The notes beneath the pieces were generated by a model. That model made no database searches. It was not told where the DNA came from and was given only the letters and a program-made list of their open reading frames with translations. This document shows positions 7,549-17,535 of a stretch of DNA of 64,000 nt, one piece after another (position 1 is the stretch's first letter; every line of letters starts with the position of its first letter). Source of the stretch: Maribacter arenosus (GTDB taxonomy: Bacteria; Bacteroidota; Bacteroidia; Flavobacteriales; Flavobacteriaceae). The DNA is taken from assembly GCF_014610845.1 (NCBI RefSeq), contig NZ_JABTCG010000001.1, forward strand, positions 372,001 through 436,000. The letters are read 5' to 3'. Made by a program: the position numbers and the translations under genes.

Positions 7549-9132
7549 ATGATTACAGGTAAAAATTATATTGGGAATAATCTTTCTGCAAAAGGAATTA
7601 AAACGTACACCACTTTCAATCCACAACTGAACAAGGAAAACGAATTCAATTTTGTGGAGGCGACAACTGAAGAGATCGATCAGGCCGTACATTTGGCTAC
7701 AAATGCCTATGAACAATTCAGCGAACTTTCAGGAATAAGAAAAGCTGAATTTTTAAATGCCATTGCCGATGAAATTCTGGCTTTGGATGCGTTGCTGATC
7801 ACAACCTATTGTTCTGAGTCTGGTTTGCCCGAAGGTAGGGCGAAAGGAGAGCGGGGTAGGACCATTGGACAATTGCGTTCATTTGCCGAGATGGTAAAAG
7901 AGGGTTCATGGGTCGAGGCATCCCTTGATACGGCTATTCCGGATAGAACGCCGATTCCTAAAGCAGATTTGCGTAAAATGCTGATTCCCTTGGGACCCGT
8001 GGTAGTTTTTGGGGCAAGTAATTTTCCATTGGCCTATTCCACTGCGGGTGGTGATACTGCCGCCGCATTTGCCGCAGGTTGTCCCGTTATCGTGAAATCC
8101 CATCCTATGCATGCAGGTACGGGAGAATTGGTGGCATTGGCCATAATAAAAGCGGCTGTTAAGACCAAGATGCCCAACGGTGTTTTTTCCAATTTAAATA
8201 GCAGTGGTCATGAGGTTGGTGTGGCATTGGTGAAGCATGCTGGGGTAAAAGCAGTTGGCTTTACAGGAAGTATTGATGGGGGTAGGGCTTTGTTCGATTT
8301 GGCTTCACAACGCGAGGAACCTATTCCGGTATTTGCGGAAATGGGAAGTATTAACCCTGTGGTTATATTGCCAAAAGCTGTCGAAAAAAGGGGAGAGAGC
8401 CTGGCAAATACCTATGCAAGTTCAATAACCTTGGGTTCGGGACAGTTCTGTACCAATCCGGGTTTGTTGCTCGGCATCAAAGGAGAAGCATTAACGGTAT
8501 TTATCAAGCATCTTTCGGACGCCATTGTCAAGATAGAACCTTCGTGTATGCTGCATCCGAATATTATAGGGGCCTATGAAAGCAACAAACAAAAAGCGGT
8601 TTCCCAAAGTGGGTTACAAGTGATGGCAGATTACGATTCGGATATTAAAAGCAATTATGCCCGCCAAACCATTACGACGGTAGAAGGGAAGACTTTTTTA
8701 GAAAACCCCACCTTGCACCAAGAGGTGTTTGGGCCCTATTCCATTGTCGTTCAATGTGAGGATAAGGATCAATTAGAACGCATCATCACCCACCTTGAAG
8801 GCCAGTTGACAGGTACTATCATTGCCGAGGAATCGGAATTAAATGAACATAAGGAAATAGTCAGTGCCCTTCTGGGTAGGGTAGGCCGGTTAATATACAA
8901 TGGGGTACCCACTGGGGTGGAGGTATGTCCGAGTATGCATCATGGCGGCCCATACCCTGCATCAACCGACAGTCGTTTTACGGCAGTGGGCATACATTCC
9001 GTAAAGCGATGGGTTAGACCCATAAGCTATCAAGATTGGCCAGACAGCCAGTTGCCAGATGCCTTGAAAAACTCTAATCCGCTAGGGATTTCCCGACTTG
9101 TAAATGGGAAGATGACAAGTAGCAAAATATAA
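7549..9132 (+). CDS. NADP-type aldehyde dehydrogenase, probable 2,5-dioxovalerate (2-ketoglutarate semialdehyde) dehydrogenase
   Basis: 527-residue aldehyde dehydrogenase of the long NADP-dependent subgroup. Visible: cofactor region GPVVVFGASNFPLAYSTAGGD, general base in FAEMGSINPVVILP (Glu) and nucleophile Cys in GSGQFCTNPG. It oxidises 2,5-dioxopentanoate to 2-oxoglutarate, the last step of hydroxyproline breakdown; the same enzyme type also closes sugar-acid pathways. A 96-bp gap separates it from the lyase gene, containing an AT-rich palindrome (ATATCGATAT) but no obvious terminator. Eleven bases separate it from the epimerase, so these are co-transcribed. Confidence 0.88.
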   Translation: MITGKNYIGNNLSAKGIKTYTTFNPQLNKENEFNFVEATTEEIDQAVHLATNAYEQFSELSGIRKAEFLNAIADEILALDALLITTYCSESGLPEGRAKGERGRTIGQLRSFAEMVKEGSWVEASLDTAIPDRTPIPKADLRKMLIPLGPVVVFGASNFPLAYSTAGGDTAAAFAAGCPVIVKSHPMHAGTGELVALAIIKAAVKTKMPNGVFSNLNSSGHEVGVALVKHAGVKAVGFTGSIDGGRALFDLASQREEPIPVFAEMGSINPVVILPKAVEKRGESLANTYASSITLGSGQFCTNPGLLLGIKGEALTVFIKHLSDAIVKIEPSCMLHPNIIGAYESNKQKAVSQSGLQVMADYDSDIKSNYARQTITTVEGKTFLENPTLHQEVFGPYSIVVQCEDKDQLERIITHLEGQLTGTIIAEESELNEHKEIVSALLGRVGRLIYNGVPTGVEVCPSMHHGGPYPASTDSRFTAVGIHSVKRWVRPISYQDWPDSQLPDALKNSNPLGISRLVNGKMTSSKI

Positions 9133-9143
9133 TCTTTCCAAAG

Positions 9144-10151
9144 ATGGCATGTAGTACGTTTACTTGTATAGATGGTCATACCTGCGGAAATCCGGTAAGG
9201 GTAGTAGTCCAGGGCGGACCTGAACTTCATGGAAGGAATATGAGTGAGAAACGTCAACATTTTCTAAAGGAGTTCGATTGGATCCGTAAAGGATTGATGT
9301 TCGAACCACGAGGCCATGATATGATGAGTGGCAGTATCTTTTACCCCCCTTCAAATCCAGAAAATGATTTTGGTATACTCTTTATAGAAACCAGCGGTTG
9401 TTTGCCTATGTGTGGTCATGGTACTATCGGGTCGATTACTATAGGAATAGAAGAAGGTTTTTTAGTACCCAAATCCCCGGGTAAGGTTCGGATGGAAACC
9501 CCGGCCGGACTGGTACACGTAGAATATCAGCAAATAGGGAATAAGGTTGATTGGGTTAAATTGACCAATGTAAAATCCTATGTGGCCGCCACTGATTTAA
9601 CGATCGATTGCAGTTTTTTGGGGGAGTTGATGTTCGATGTTTCCTACGGAGGAAATTTTTATGCCATTTTCGACCCACAACATCATTATAGTGGGATCCA
9701 GGATTTTACGGCAAGTAAGTTGATACAATTTAGCCAAGACATCCGGGAAAAGATCAATAAGAAATACCCAGGGTTGTTTAGTCACCCCGAGGATCAAACT
9801 ATTAACGGTGTAAGTCATATTATGTGGACAGGCGATACCATTTCGTCGGAGGCTACGGCGCGGAATGCCGTGTTTTATGGGGATAAGGCCATAGACAGAT
9901 CACCTTGCGGTACAGGAACCTCTGCTAGAATGGCACAATGGTACGCCAAGGGGAAATTAAAAATAGGACAGGATTTCATTCATGAAAGTTATATCGGATC
10001 CCAATTTAAAGGAAGGGTAGAAGCCGAAACAACCTTGGAAGGTATACCTGCCATTATTCCTAGCATTCAGGGATGGGCGAGGGTCTATGGCCATAATACC
10101 ATCACAATAGATGATGATGACCCATATGCACATGGGTTTCAAGTTCTTTAA
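9144..10151 (+). CDS. 4-hydroxyproline epimerase (proline racemase family)
   Basis: 335 residues. Cofactor-independent epimerase converting trans-4-hydroxy-L-proline to cis-4-hydroxy-D-proline through two cysteines acting as acid and base. Both are present: Cys90 in PMCGHGT and Cys255 in SPCGTGTSA. This separates it from the trans-3-hydroxyproline dehydratases, which carry Thr at the second site. The N-terminus FTCIDGHTCGNPVRVV is typical of the epimerases. Proline racemase itself has the same cysteine pair, but the operon context favours hydroxyproline. Confidence 0.92.
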   Translation: MACSTFTCIDGHTCGNPVRVVVQGGPELHGRNMSEKRQHFLKEFDWIRKGLMFEPRGHDMMSGSIFYPPSNPENDFGILFIETSGCLPMCGHGTIGSITIGIEEGFLVPKSPGKVRMETPAGLVHVEYQQIGNKVDWVKLTNVKSYVAATDLTIDCSFLGELMFDVSYGGNFYAIFDPQHHYSGIQDFTASKLIQFSQDIREKINKKYPGLFSHPEDQTINGVSHIMWTGDTISSEATARNAVFYGDKAIDRSPCGTGTSARMAQWYAKGKLKIGQDFIHESYIGSQFKGRVEAETTLEGIPAIIPSIQGWARVYGHNTITIDDDDPYAHGFQVL

Positions 10152-10152
10152 T

Positions 10153-11403
10153 ATGGGAAAAAAGACTATTGTAATTGGAGGGGGAATTATTGGACTCTGT
10201 TCGGCCTATTACTTGCTTAAAGAAGGCCATGAAGTTACGGTAATCGATAAATCCAATATTTCGGATGGGGCCTCCTTCATCAATGCCGGTTATCTAACCC
10301 CAAGTCACATTATACCATTGGCTTCACCAGGGATGATTGCCAAAGGGATAAAATGGATGTTCAATTCCGCAAGTCCCTTTTATATGAAACCGCGTTTAGA
10401 TTCCGAATTCCTTAGTTGGGCTTGGTATTTCCATAGATCTTCGACTTATGGGAAAGTTGAAAGGGCGATTCCAGTAATCAAGGATATAAATATTTTAAGT
10501 AGGGAGTTGTTCAAAAGTATGAAGACTTCAGGGGATTTAGGCGATTTTCACCTGGAGCGCGAAGGTTTACTTATGTTATATAAGACGGATGCAGCTGGCG
10601 AGGAAGAAATAAAAATTTCCGAGAAAGCAAAGCTTTTGGGCCTTGAAGTTGATTTACTGGACAAAAACCAATTGGATGCTCTTCAACCCCAGTTAAATAT
10701 TGATGCCAGAGGGGCCATCCATTATGGGTGCGATGGGCATATGACCCCGACTGAATTTATGCCCAAGATGATTGCATTTTTACAAAGTTCGGGAGTTACC
10801 ATAAAGACAAACGAAGAAGTTTTGGATATGGTGGTCTCCAATCGAGGTATAGAACAACTAATAACTACAAAGGATACTTATGTCCCAGATGAGGTGGTTT
10901 TAGCGGCGGGATCTTGGAGTGGACAACTTGCGACAAAATTGAAAATAAAACTTCCGATACAGGCAGGAAAGGGGTATGCCATAAATATGGAAAGACCAAC
11001 AGGAATAACAATTCCAGCAATTTTAATGGAAGCTAAAGTAGCGGTTACCCCGATGAAAGGATTTACCCGTTTTGCGGGTACTATGGAATTCTCAGGTATA
11101 AATACGATCATTAGAAAAGAACGTGTCCAGGCGATTGCCAATGCAGTGAATAAATTCTATCCCGAAATAGCCATTAATAAGGAGGAACTGGCGAGCGCAC
11201 AAAGTGGAATGCGTCCGGTGTCGCCCGATGGCCTGCCCTATATAGGAAGAAGTTCCGCCATAAAGAACCTGACTTTTGCCACTGGCCATGCGATGATGGG
11301 GTGGAGTTTGGGTCCGGCTACGGGTAAACTGGTTTCCGAAATCGTTGGCGGAAAGAGAACCTCTTTGGATGTTGGTCCTTTTTCCCCTTCTAGGAAGTTT
11401 TAA
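10153..11403 (+). CDS. FAD-dependent D-amino-acid dehydrogenase, probable D-hydroxyproline dehydrogenase
   Basis: 416-residue DAO-family flavoprotein. The start is set at the ATG at 10153, one base after the epimerase stop; this begins MGKKTIVIGGGIIGLCSAYY, with the FAD-binding GxGxxG right at the N-terminus. An ATG at 10111 would prepend 14 unlikely residues and overlap the epimerase. The C-terminal FAD segment (GMRPVSPDGLPYIGRS, then TGHAMMGWSLGPATGKL) matches DadA-like enzymes. In this operon it oxidises cis-4-hydroxy-D-proline to 1-pyrroline-4-hydroxy-2-carboxylate, passing electrons to the respiratory chain. No separate transporter gene is in the operon. Confidence 0.9.
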   Translation: MGKKTIVIGGGIIGLCSAYYLLKEGHEVTVIDKSNISDGASFINAGYLTPSHIIPLASPGMIAKGIKWMFNSASPFYMKPRLDSEFLSWAWYFHRSSTYGKVERAIPVIKDINILSRELFKSMKTSGDLGDFHLEREGLLMLYKTDAAGEEEIKISEKAKLLGLEVDLLDKNQLDALQPQLNIDARGAIHYGCDGHMTPTEFMPKMIAFLQSSGVTIKTNEEVLDMVVSNRGIEQLITTKDTYVPDEVVLAAGSWSGQLATKLKIKLPIQAGKGYAINMERPTGITIPAILMEAKVAVTPMKGFTRFAGTMEFSGINTIIRKERVQAIANAVNKFYPEIAINKEELASAQSGMRPVSPDGLPYIGRSSAIKNLTFATGHAMMGWSLGPATGKLVSEIVGGKRTSLDVGPFSPSRKF

Positions 11404-11417
11404 ATCACCCGAAAAAT

Positions 11418-12566
11418 CTATTCATCGCTACGGATAAGATTGAAAGCCCCTTTGACCATGAACAAATCATTTTCACTAAAATCGCCAGCGTTTTTGATTA
11501 TTGTGAATCCATTATAACTGGCACCTACGGTTACTTCCTTTCGCAAAAAACTATAGGATTCATCTTTAGAGGTATTCAGGAGTACGAAATGGGAATCATC
11601 TACGGAAATTATGGCATCATCGGGCAATGCAGGTTCCTTACTGGTGTCCGTTATTATTTGTGCATCTACGAACATGCCAACAGCAAAACCATGATTTTCG
11701 TCATCGAGCAGATGACCATGGACCATAACGGTCCTATTTACCAAATCGATCGAGGTGCCCACAAGATGTACTTCGGCCTCATAGACTTCTTCACCTGTTT
11801 CAGGGATCTTGAATACGATTTTTTGTCCCTCTTTAACCTTAAGGATATCTTTTTCAAATACGGCAAGCTCCAAATGAATATGGTCTGTATTTATAATTTC
11901 CAATATCACATCAGCAGGTGATACATAGGAGCCTTTGCTAATATTCATTTTTGTAATACTTCCGCTTATAGGAGCGTATAAAGCAATTTCTGAAGTAATA
12001 TTGCCTACTTCAACAGCATCGATATTGATATTCAGCATTTGTAATTTCTTTTTTAGTCCATTATAAAGGGCCAAGGCGCTTTTATATTCGCTCTCCGCTT
12101 TTAAGAAATTCTTTTGAGAACTGATTTGTTCATCGAATAATGCCTTTTGGCGATCAAATTCAGATTTCAAAAACGTGAGTTGCTCTGCGGTTTCAAGGTA
12201 GGTTTGTTGCATTTCTACAAACTCTGGGTTTTCCAAGGTTGCCAACATCTGGCCTTTTCGTACAAGGTTACCGACCAAAAGCGGGGTTTTTTGAACGTAC
12301 CCTCCAGCAAAGGAACTAATGATCGCCCTGTTTTGTGGGGGCACATCGATCATTCCCGTGGTTTGAACCATTGATTGAAATGATTGCTCCGATAGCTTTC
12401 CCAATTGCATTTGGTCACCGTCGAACTGTGCTTTACTAATTTCGATGGTTTGATCTTCCAAAGATCCAGTCGATGCCTCAGTATCGGTACTGCTATTGGT
12501 CGAATCCCCACAGGTAGAAACTAGGAGAATCGATAAAAAGAATATGATATATTGAAAAGATTTCAT
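11418..12566 (-). CDS. Periplasmic adaptor lipoprotein of a heavy-metal RND efflux system (CusB/CzcB-like)
   Basis: Membrane-fusion protein linking the RND pump to the outer-membrane channel. The start at 12566 gives the lipoprotein signal MKSFQYIIFFLSILLVSTC; an ATG at 12632 overlaps the pump gene's stop by four bases but places 22 polar residues ahead of the signal. The body shows a split lipoyl/barrel-sandwich domain (VQKTPLLVGNLVRKGQMLATLENPEF and APISGSITKMNISKGSYV) around an alpha-helical hairpin (about residues 120-180), then a beta-barrel (HLELAVFEKDILKVKEGQKIVF). It is the last gene of a three-gene operon transcribed leftward from about 17.4 kb. Confidence 0.9.
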   Translation of the reverse strand: MKSFQYIIFFLSILLVSTCGDSTNSSTDTEASTGSLEDQTIEISKAQFDGDQMQLGKLSEQSFQSMVQTTGMIDVPPQNRAIISSFAGGYVQKTPLLVGNLVRKGQMLATLENPEFVEMQQTYLETAEQLTFLKSEFDRQKALFDEQISSQKNFLKAESEYKSALALYNGLKKKLQMLNINIDAVEVGNITSEIALYAPISGSITKMNISKGSYVSPADVILEIINTDHIHLELAVFEKDILKVKEGQKIVFKIPETGEEVYEAEVHLVGTSIDLVNRTVMVHGHLLDDENHGFAVGMFVDAQIITDTSKEPALPDDAIISVDDSHFVLLNTSKDESYSFLRKEVTVGASYNGFTIIKNAGDFSENDLFMVKGAFNLIRSDE

Positions 12567-12628
12567 GGCGTATATTTTATGATTATTAAAGTTTAGATGG
12601 GTCTGATCCGTTTTTCGATGTCCCGTTT

Positions 12629-15600
12629 TCATAAAGTAAGATGATTTAACGCAATAACGGTTTGATTATAGTTGTTGAGGTTTTCTAAATAGGATAATGT
12701 AATGCGATAGGCATTTTCCAGACTTTGGATATATTGGAAAAAATCGATTTCCCCATTTCGAAAGCTGATTGAAGCGGTTTTTAATATTTCGTTCGAAAGC
12801 TTCTGTCCGTCGTCTTCATAATAGTTCAAGGTTTCTTCATATTTTCTAAGTTGGCCTTTTAGCCTTTCATATTTGAGGTACAATTGATTTTTGTAGTCTA
12901 AGGATTCCTCATAGGCCATGTCCTTGGCAATTTTAGACGCTTTGATTTTAGCGGTATTTCCACTAAAGAGCAAGGGTATTTTTAATCCTACTTGATAGCC
13001 ATAGAGGTGATCGCCCAAGCCTGAATTGGTTCCTTGAAAGTAGTTGAAGCTAATATCTGGCAGTAATTGCTGCAGTTCCAACCCGCTTTTGGCCGTATAC
13101 CATTCATTTCTTTGGTCATAAAGGGTTAATCCTATATTATTGGAAATCTCCTGTGATTGTAATTCCAACTTCCGTAGTGGTCTCATAGCCACATTTAAAG
13201 GTTCTTCCACCTGGATGGTTTTCTGTAACAGGGCGTAGGAAATGGCAACATCTTCACGGGCCTGATTAAGCAATGCTTGAAGTTCTTTCTGCTTGGCCTG
13301 GGCGGTAATTTTTTCAAGATAATTTGTTTCGCCCAATTCGAACCGACGTTGTGAGGCATATACGAATTTTTCATAAATACTGTCCAAATACGAATAAACC
13401 TGCTTCTTTTCTCGAGTATATAGCAATTGGTAATAGGCCGATGCAACATCTCGTTCAAGCATTTGTTTTTGCATTTCATAATGACTTTCCTCCATGCTCA
13501 AATTCGCTTTATTGATTCGTTTTCCTGCGAAATAGAGTGTAGGGAAGAGGATATTCTGTTGAATGCCATAAACCTCTAAGGGTTTATTGTTAAAAGCCAG
13601 ATTGTTTTGGTCATAGTGATAGTAAATTTCGGTCTTATCGAAATCAAATGCACTGCTTACCAAGGCCTTTGTTGTCTGGACTTTTAGTGAAGCAGCCTTT
13701 AAGCCGGCATTGTTCTCCATTGCCAAAGCCCTTATCTCTTCAAAATCCAATCCTTTTTCCTGTGCAATTGAGGATATGGTAAAGAACAAGAGTAAAACGG
13801 TCAAGCCAGTAGTTGTTTTCTTTTTCATGCTCTTATTAAGTTCAACCTTTGAATCGAAGATGGCATATAATACGGGCAATACTACTAAGGTAAGAAGCGT
13901 AGCCGTAATAAGTCCACCAATAACAACGGTTGCCAATGGCCTTTGCACTTCTGCACCTACATTGGTTGAGATAGCCATGGGCAAGAAGCCCAATGCCGCT
14001 GCCGATGCTGTCAGTAATACCGCTCTTAAGCGGTCTTTAGTCCCTTGTTTTATACGTGCTTCAATATCTATCATACCTTGATGCTTTAATTCCTTAAAAT
14101 GTTCTATTAAAACGATTCCATTTAACACAGCAATCCCAAAAAGAGCAATGAATCCTACCCCTGCCGAAATACTAAAAGGCATATCCCTTACCCATAATAA
14201 AAACACACCTCCAACCGCAGCCAAAGGAATGGCGGAATAAATCATTAATGCATCCTTGACCGATTCAAAGGCAAAAAAGAGCAAAAAGAAAATCAACACC
14301 AGAGCAATGGGAACCGCTATTTTTAGTCGGTCTTTGGCACTTTGAAGATTCTCGAACTGACCGCCATAGGTTATAGTATAACCCACGGGAAGTTTGATGT
14401 TCGATTCGATTCGCTTTTGAACGTCGGTCACCACGGATTGTAAATCGCGATTACGGACATTAATACCAACGACAATACGTCGTTTGGTATCGTCCCTTGA
14501 TATTTTGGCCGCTCCTTTGGTATAAGAAATCAACGCGAGTTCACTTAAGGGAATCTTTCCACCTGTAGGCAGATCAACATAGAGGTTTTTAATATTATCA
14601 ATATCCTTTCGGCTATCCTGGTCCAAGCGTAAGGTAAGGTCAAATCGTTTTTCCCCTTCGAACACATTACCCAAATTGGCCCCTGCGAAACCCATGGAAA
14701 TCACCTTATTTAAATCACTGATATTCAGTCCGTAACGAGCAACTTTGCTACGTTCGTATTTTATGTTCATTTGGGGCAATCCCGTAATTTTTTCCACGCT
14801 GATATCGGCTGCGCCTTCGACATCTTCAATTAAACTTCGGATTTCATTCCCTAATTTGTTCAGGATATTTAAATCCTCACCAAATATCTTAATGGCGATA
14901 TCTGCGCGTACCCCTGTAATAAGTTCATTAAATCGCATCTCAATAGGTTGGGTGAATTCAACTTCCATACCCGGAATAATACCAAGCGCTTCCTTGAATT
15001 TATCGGCAAGCTCGTCTTTGGAGCTGGCAGACACCCATTCTTTTTTTGGTTTAAGCGTAATGATAACATCGGTCTCTTCCATAGACATGGGATCGGTTGG
15101 GACTTCGGCTGCACCGATCCGGGTAACCACTTGATCTACTTCAGGGAATTCATTCAATAATATTTTTTCGATCCGTGTTGTTGTTTCAATGGTTTTGCTC
15201 AACGAAGTCCCTGTCTTTAGAATAGGTTGGATTACAAAATCACCTTCGTCCAAAGTCGGGACGAATTCCCCTCCCATTGTGGTAAAGAGATAAATTGAAA
15301 GTGCCAGTAAAACGGCAGCAATTCCAAGCACCAATTTTTTGCTTTGTAGCGCCCAGTGAATGGTAGGTTCATAAATCAGATTTAAAAAACGCATTAACCG
15401 AACCGAGATATTCTTATCAGAAATCCTCGATGGTTTTAGTATCAAAGTTGAGATTACAGGCACATAGGTGAAACAAAGAAGCATGGCCCCGATCAGGGCA
15501 AAACTAAAGGTCAGTGCCATAGGTTTGAACATTTTTCCCTCCACGCCGCTTAATGATAAAATTGGAATGAATACAATAAGGATAATCAGCTGACCGAAGA

Positions 15601-16960
15601 TGGCGGAGTTCATCATTTTGGAGGCGCTGGTAAATGTAATTTCATCTTTTGCCAACATCAAATTCTTTGCCGACATGCCACTAAGCTCCAATCTTTTCGA
15701 AGTGATCTGGAAGGCGATAAACTCAACGATGATCACTGCCCCATCAATGATAATCCCAAAGTCTATGGCTCCAAGACTCATTAAATTCGCATCGACTCCA
15801 AATATATACATCAAGGAAAGTGCGAACAAAAGACAAAGTGGGATTACAGAAGCGACCACCAATCCTGACCTGAAATTCCCTAAGAGCAGCACTACAACAA
15901 AAATTACGATAAGGCACCCTAAAATTAGGTTCTCTGCTACTGTGAAAGTGGTTTTGGCGATTAATTCACTGCGTTCTAAAAACGGATTGATATAAACACC
16001 TTCCGGTAAGGTTTTGGAAATAGATGCAACGCGTTCCTTAACGGCATCTATTACCTTTTTTGAATTGGCGTCTTTGAGCATCATCACCTGTCCTAGTACC
16101 TTTTCCCCTTCACCATTACCCGTTATGGCGCCAAAACGAGTAGAACTACCAAATCCTACTTTGGCTATATTCTTAATAAAAATCGGGATGCCGTCCACGT
16201 TTTTAACCACGATATTCTCAATATCGTTCAAGGAGGTAATCAAACCTTCGCCACGGATAAAGTAAGCCTGGTTCGATTTTTCAATATAGCCCCCCCCTGC
16301 AACACCATTATTGTTCTCCAAGGCTTTGAAAACTTCAGCAATGGTTATATTCATCGCATTCAGTTTTTCGGTATTAATGGCTATTTCGTACTGTTTTAAA
16401 TACCCACCCCAAGTATTAACCTCTACCACACCTGGGATACCTGAAAGCTGTCGTTTTACGATCCAATCCTGAATGGTACGCAAATCCATCGCGGAATATT
16501 GATCCTTATATCCTGGTTTAGTATCCAAGATGTATTGGTATATCTCACCCAAACCGGTAGTTATGGGTCCCATTTCGGGCGTACCAAATCCGTCTGGGAT
16601 TTTTTCAGAGGCAGATTTTATTTTTTCCGCGATGAGCTGTCTTGGCAGATAGGTGCCCATGTTGTCCTCAAAAACAATAGTAACCACCGAAAGACCGAAT
16701 TTAGAAATCGAACGAATCTCAAGGACCCCGGGCAAGTTGGCCATTTCCAATTCGACAGGATAGGTGATGAACTGTTCAATGTCCTGGGTTGAAAGGTTTT
16801 GGGAGGTAGTAATAACCTGTACTTGATTATTGGTGACATCGGGAACAGCACCAATCGAAATCTGTGTGAGGGAGTAAATTCCGAAAAAGATAATAAAGCA
16901 TGTTAGTAAAAGAACGATCAGTTTATTCTTTATACTAAAACGTATGATTTTTGATAACAT
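12629..16960 (-). CDS. CusA/CzcA-type heavy-metal RND pump fused to a TolC-family outer-membrane factor
   Basis: A single reading frame encodes a 1044-residue inner-membrane RND pump followed without a stop by about 399 residues of a TolC-like outer-membrane channel. I place the start at 16960 (MLSKIIRFSIKNK). The pump part has the heavy-metal signature AIDFGIIIDGAVIIVE in TM4 (proton-relay acidic residues) and the duplicated 12-helix plan. At the joint, from the ATG at 13828, the sequence MKKKTTTGLTVLLLFFTISS followed by IAQE looks like an intact signal peptide, so the channel is probably cut free after export or made from an internal start. The C-terminal part shows paired heptad-rich OMF repeats. 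Metal specificity (Cu/Ag versus Zn/Co/Cd) cannot be read with confidence. Confidence 0.93.
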   Translation of the reverse strand: MLSKIIRFSIKNKLIVLLLTCFIIFFGIYSLTQISIGAVPDVTNNQVQVITTSQNLSTQDIEQFITYPVELEMANLPGVLEIRSISKFGLSVVTIVFEDNMGTYLPRQLIAEKIKSASEKIPDGFGTPEMGPITTGLGEIYQYILDTKPGYKDQYSAMDLRTIQDWIVKRQLSGIPGVVEVNTWGGYLKQYEIAINTEKLNAMNITIAEVFKALENNNGVAGGGYIEKSNQAYFIRGEGLITSLNDIENIVVKNVDGIPIFIKNIAKVGFGSSTRFGAITGNGEGEKVLGQVMMLKDANSKKVIDAVKERVASISKTLPEGVYINPFLERSELIAKTTFTVAENLILGCLIVIFVVVLLLGNFRSGLVVASVIPLCLLFALSLMYIFGVDANLMSLGAIDFGIIIDGAVIIVEFIAFQITSKRLELSGMSAKNLMLAKDEITFTSASKMMNSAIFGQLIILIVFIPILSLSGVEGKMFKPMALTFSFALIGAMLLCFTYVPVISTLILKPSRISDKNISVRLMRFLNLIYEPTIHWALQSKKLVLGIAAVLLALSIYLFTTMGGEFVPTLDEGDFVIQPILKTGTSLSKTIETTTRIEKILLNEFPEVDQVVTRIGAAEVPTDPMSMEETDVIITLKPKKEWVSASSKDELADKFKEALGIIPGMEVEFTQPIEMRFNELITGVRADIAIKIFGEDLNILNKLGNEIRSLIEDVEGAADISVEKITGLPQMNIKYERSKVARYGLNISDLNKVISMGFAGANLGNVFEGEKRFDLTLRLDQDSRKDIDNIKNLYVDLPTGGKIPLSELALISYTKGAAKISRDDTKRRIVVGINVRNRDLQSVVTDVQKRIESNIKLPVGYTITYGGQFENLQSAKDRLKIAVPIALVLIFFLLFFAFESVKDALMIYSAIPLAAVGGVFLLWVRDMPFSISAGVGFIALFGIAVLNGIVLIEHFKELKHQGMIDIEARIKQGTKDRLRAVLLTASAAALGFLPMAISTNVGAEVQRPLATVVIGGLITATLLTLVVLPVLYAIFDSKVELNKSMKKKTTTGLTVLLLFFTISSIAQEKGLDFEEIRALAMENNAGLKAASLKVQTTKALVSSAFDFDKTEIYYHYDQNNLAFNNKPLEVYGIQQNILFPTLYFAGKRINKANLSMEESHYEMQKQMLERDVASAYYQLLYTREKKQVYSYLDSIYEKFVYASQRRFELGETNYLEKITAQAKQKELQALLNQAREDVAISYALLQKTIQVEEPLNVAMRPLRKLELQSQEISNNIGLTLYDQRNEWYTAKSGLELQQLLPDISFNYFQGTNSGLGDHLYGYQVGLKIPLLFSGNTAKIKASKIAKDMAYEESLDYKNQLYLKYERLKGQLRKYEETLNYYEDDGQKLSNEILKTASISFRNGEIDFFQYIQSLENAYRITLSYLENLNNYNQTVIALNHLTL

Positions 16961-17027
16961 AATCCTAGTTAAAAAGTGATACAAACATCCGTGGAGTTTT
17001 ATCGGGGATGTACTAAATCAATTTGGA

Positions 17028-17426
17028 CTATGATCGCTTGGGAGGCTGAAATATATCCGATTTTTCCAAAAAGGAATAATTGTCCGAATAATAGAAATTG
17101 GCGGAATAATCGACTAGGGGAGTTGCCATAATAGCCGGAATCTGGTATTTGTTGACAATATAAACCGTAAGGATATGCGAACAGCAAGGATTGTTAAAGG
17201 GAAGTTCTTCGTGCTTGTTTTGTTCTTCATGATGATCTTGAGCATGCTCGTCTTGCAAATCGCCATAATGTTTGGATAAAAACACAAAAAAATTATCCCC
17301 ATATTTTTCGGCGTGGAATTGGGCATGCTCCATGAGGTCGTCTATATGCGCTAAGTCATCCAAATCCAAATTCAAACTTTGGAGAAGGACCAAGCACGAT
17401 AACCCTATGGAAAAAAATTTCAACAT
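17028..17426 (-). CDS. Small secreted His/Cys-rich protein of the metal-efflux operon
   Basis: 132 residues, first gene of the RND efflux operon (67 bases before the pump start). An N-terminal hydrophobic segment (MLKFFSIGLSCLVLLQSLNL) acts as signal or anchor. The middle is rich in His and acidic residues (HYGDLQDEHAQDHHEEQNKH), followed by a Cys-Cys pair (NPCCSH) and a Pro-Pro near the C-terminus (FQPPKRS). Small proteins with HY, CC and PP landmarks beside Bacteroidota metal transporters are known from HYC_CC_PP-type annotations; assignment here is by appearance. The composition suggests periplasmic metal binding, but this is inference. Confidence 0.8.
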   Translation of the reverse strand: MLKFFSIGLSCLVLLQSLNLDLDDLAHIDDLMEHAQFHAEKYGDNFFVFLSKHYGDLQDEHAQDHHEEQNKHEELPFNNPCCSHILTVYIVNKYQIPAIMATPLVDYSANFYYSDNYSFLEKSDIFQPPKRS

Positions 17427-17535
17427 ATAGACCCAAAGATACTTAATATTTCAATTTTTCGGGAATCCGTAGATAGATAAACACAATACCATTATTCTTT
17501 TTATCTTGTTGGTCGAATTGTAAACCTGAGAAAGA

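Noticed and set aside
10111-10152. Upstream ATG for the D-hydroxyproline dehydrogenase
   Set aside because: It adds Met/His-rich residues inside the epimerase gene, while the FAD motif starts right after the ATG at 10153.
13195-13479. Opposite- and alternate-frame frames inside the RND/TolC gene
   Set aside because: They overlap completely with a long, well-conserved coding frame and show no protein features.
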